The notes beneath the pieces are model-generated. The model saw only the letters and a list, made by a program, of their open reading frames with translations, ran no database searches and had not been told where the DNA came from. From Spirochaetia bacterium (GTDB lineage: Bacteria; Spirochaetota; Spirochaetia; Treponematales; Treponemataceae), in contig CAAGIZ010000099.1 in NCBI GenBank assembly GCA_900770075.1, positions 1-22,474 of the forward strand: a stretch of 22,474 nucleotides of DNA. Direction: 5' to 3'. Position 1 is the first letter of the stretch. Every line of letters starts with the position of its first letter. Both the position numbers and the translations under genes were made by a program. This document shows positions 20,810-22,474 of this stretch, piece by piece.

Positions 20810-22474
20810 TCAGTGGCTGGTATCTGTGCGGGTAACTGCCTGAACGTATCTGAATGCGTCTGCCCTTGCCCGGGTCATCAGGTTCTGGTCTTTGAAGAGG
20901 TCTGCAAGGGCGAAGGTGAGTTCTCCGCTTTGGGCTGTTCCTGTTATTTCGCCAGGTCCCCGGAGTTTTAGGTCTTCTTCGGCTATGGCAAAGCCGTCTG
21001 TGGTCTGGCGTATGGCCTTCATCCTTGCCGTGCCGTTTTCTGTAATATTTTTTGAATAGATTAAAAAACAGTAGGACTGGTCGCTTCCCCGGCCGACCCT
21101 CCCTCGAAGCTGGTGCAGGGCTGCAAGTCCGAAGCGGTCTGCCTGTTCTATTACCATGCAGCTGGCGTTGGGCACGTTTACGCCCACTTCTACCACGGTT
21201 GTGGCTACCAGTATGTTTATTTTTCCATTTTTAAATTCTTCCAGTATTTTTGCCTGCTCGTCTTCCGGGGTTTTTCCGTGTATGAGGGCGCAGCGGTATT
21301 CCGGGTAGACCTGATTTTGCAGGAAACTGAAGGCGGCTTCGGCGGATTTCATGGTCTGCCCCTGGGCTTTTTGGGGCTCGTCCTGCAGGTTTTCGGGGGT
21401 GGCTGCGGCTTCTTCCGGGGAGAAAAAGTCTTCCGGGCGGGCTGAAAAATCTGTAGTGCCGGAAAGGTTTGACTGTCCTGAAGGGGCTGAAAGGGGCGAA
21501 AGACCTATTGCCGGGTATACAAAGTAGGCCTGGTGTCCTTTTTGAAGTTCTTTTCGGACGGCTTCGTAGGCGTTGGATTCGTTGCCTTCTTTTGTAAGAT
21601 AGGTCTGAATGGGCTTGCGGCCTGGCGGAAGGGTGCGGATTGTAAGGACGTCCAGATCGCCGAAGGCTGTGAGGGCCAGGGTCTGGGGAATCGGGGTTGC
21701 GCTCATCATAAGCAGGTTTGGTTCTGAAAGCTTTGGACTGATGCTTGTGCGGGCCTTGTCCAAAATTGCTGAGCGCTGCATGACCCCGAAGCGGTGCTGC
21801 TCGTCGATTATTGCCAGTGCCAGATCGTTGTACTGGACATTTTTTGAAAAGAGCGCGTGTGTTCCTGCAACGAGGTTGATCCTGCCTTCTTTTAGGGCTG
21901 CTAAAAGCTGGAGGCGGCCTTTTGCGTTTATGTTTCCTGTAAGGTAGGCTACGCTTACGTTGAGGGCTTCCAGTTCCCTTGCTGCGCTTTCTGCATGCTG
22001 GCGGGCAAGAATTTCTGTAGGTGCCATAAGGGCTGCCTGGCTTCCGTAGTCGATTATCCGGAGTGCTGCAAAAAACGAAACCAGTGTTTTTCCGCTTCCA
22101 ACATCGCCCTGAAGTAGGGCCCGCATGGAGTACTGTTTTTGCTGGCTTCCGGTGTTTTTTGCGGAGATGGGGGAGGTTTCGTAGCTTTTGTCTATTTCGC
22201 AGTTCATCCGGAAGATTACGTTTTTTTGATCCGGTGTTGGGGCGAACTGCAGGCGTTCAAGGTAGTTTTTTTGCCGGGGAGAAAGGCTTTTTGCAAATTC
22301 TTCGTCGGAAACCTGCCGGTCTGGCTGCTGGTTTTCTGCGGCGGCTGTGGTTTGGCCTGTAAGCTCCAGTGATGGAAGAAAGCCCCGGTGCTGGAGGGAC
22401 TGGCGGGCTATGGCGCACTGAAAAAAGAATAATTCTTCGTATACAAGGGTTTTTCTTGCTTCCCTGTATTCTGC
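20810..22474 (-). CDS. recG: ATP-dependent DNA helicase RecG (5' part outside window)
   Basis: RecG is a superfamily 2 helicase that remodels stalled forks and branched DNA. The minus frame is open to the window edge, giving 554 residues; the first 89 visible (22474-22208) include the RecG signature AEYREARKTLVYEELFFFQ, so the ATG at 22207 is not the true start. Helicase motifs: GDVGSGKT (Walker A, about 123-130), APTEIL, GTHAL, DEQHRFG (Walker B), MSATPIPQTLA, then VATTVVEVGVNVPNA and QLRGRVGRG (motif VI), ending with the RecG C-terminal LRGPGEITGTAQSG. Two insertions are visible: about 15-20 residues before GDVGSGKT, and about 50 residues rich in Ser/Pro/Glu/Ala between YFVYPAI and the HGKTPEDE segment. 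The N-terminal wedge domain lies beyond the window. It is convergent with the sigma gene, 47 bp apart, with no clear terminator between. Confidence 0.96.
   Translation of the reverse strand, partial: AEYREARKTLVYEELFFFQCAIARQSLQHRGFLPSLELTGQTTAAAENQQPDRQVSDEEFAKSLSPRQKNYLERLQFAPTPDQKNVIFRMNCEIDKSYETSPISAKNTGSQQKQYSMRALLQGDVGSGKTLVSFFAALRIIDYGSQAALMAPTEILARQHAESAARELEALNVSVAYLTGNINAKGRLQLLAALKEGRINLVAGTHALFSKNVQYNDLALAIIDEQHRFGVMQRSAILDKARTSISPKLSEPNLLMMSATPIPQTLALTAFGDLDVLTIRTLPPGRKPIQTYLTKEGNESNAYEAVRKELQKGHQAYFVYPAIGLSPLSAPSGQSNLSGTTDFSARPEDFFSPEEAAATPENLQDEPQKAQGQTMKSAEAAFSFLQNQVYPEYRCALIHGKTPEDEQAKILEEFKNGKINILVATTVVEVGVNVPNASCMVIEQADRFGLAALHQLRGRVGRGSDQSYCFLIYSKNITENGTARMKAIRQTTDGFAIAEEDLKLRGPGEITGTAQSGELTFALADLFKDQNLMTRARADAFRYVQAVTRTDTSH

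Overview
The window (about 22.5 kb) looks like chromosome from a Treponema-type spirochaete, most likely a gut or rumen species that uses plant polysaccharides. Reasons: the block alaS / SurA-like protein / nusB / TPR lipoprotein / groES resembles the Treponema pallidum TP1017-TP1013 neighbourhood (from memory); AlaS is the short form without the C-Ala domain; one protein is clearly related to T. pallidum pallilysin (Tp0751); there are several lipoproteins with loose spirochaetal lipoboxes; and a sigma-54 promoter drives a sigma-70-family factor, as in the Borrelia RpoN-RpoS cascade. Species cannot be named from the sequence alone.

Layout. 1-323: 3' end of a 23S rRNA, spacer, 5S rRNA and an intrinsic terminator. 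324-1177: GC-rich intergenic DNA and a small unrecognised gene. 1178-7696: a carbohydrate module of two secreted SGNH/GDSL esterase-type lipoproteins (minus strand), divergent from a large regulator with a LacI-type sugar sensor, a probable GAF-like domain and an AraC DNA-binding end. 7697-9872: a lone class II ilvC with strong hairpins at its 3' end and a GC-rich repeat in its 5' leader. 9873-11583: tRNA-Ser(GGA) and a MATE exporter. 11654-13254: a membrane-anchored pallilysin-related protein without the HEXXH metalloprotease motif. 13503-19144: alaS, a SurA-like periplasmic protein, nusB and a TPR lipoprotein on the plus strand, ending in a terminator. 19196-19601: groES without groEL, on the minus strand. 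19642-20762: a control region and a short sigma-70-family factor. 20810-22474: recG, running off the window.

The most interesting part is 19640-20762. The sigma factor gene is preceded by a full-consensus -24/-12 (RpoN) promoter. About 200 and 240 bp upstream of its likely start site lie two near-identical palindromes exactly 40 bp apart, and between them and the promoter are four A/T tracts phased at about 10 bp. This is the expected arrangement of an enhancer-activated, looped sigma-54 promoter and predicts a cascade from an enhancer-binding protein through RpoN to this sigma factor.

A second theme is translation initiation. Four genes (5504, 11546 minus, 11713, 13541) have no Shine-Dalgarno sequence and instead a -10-like hexamer 7-9 nt before the ATG, suggesting leaderless mRNAs; most other genes here have ordinary AGGAG-type sites. 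Intergenic DNA carries at least two dispersed repeat families: a GC-rich element (473, 9489, 13279) and a small CTCTAAAAA hairpin (15367-15530, 19196). Gene identities rest on protein motifs read by eye; promoters, operators and repeats are pattern calls without computation.
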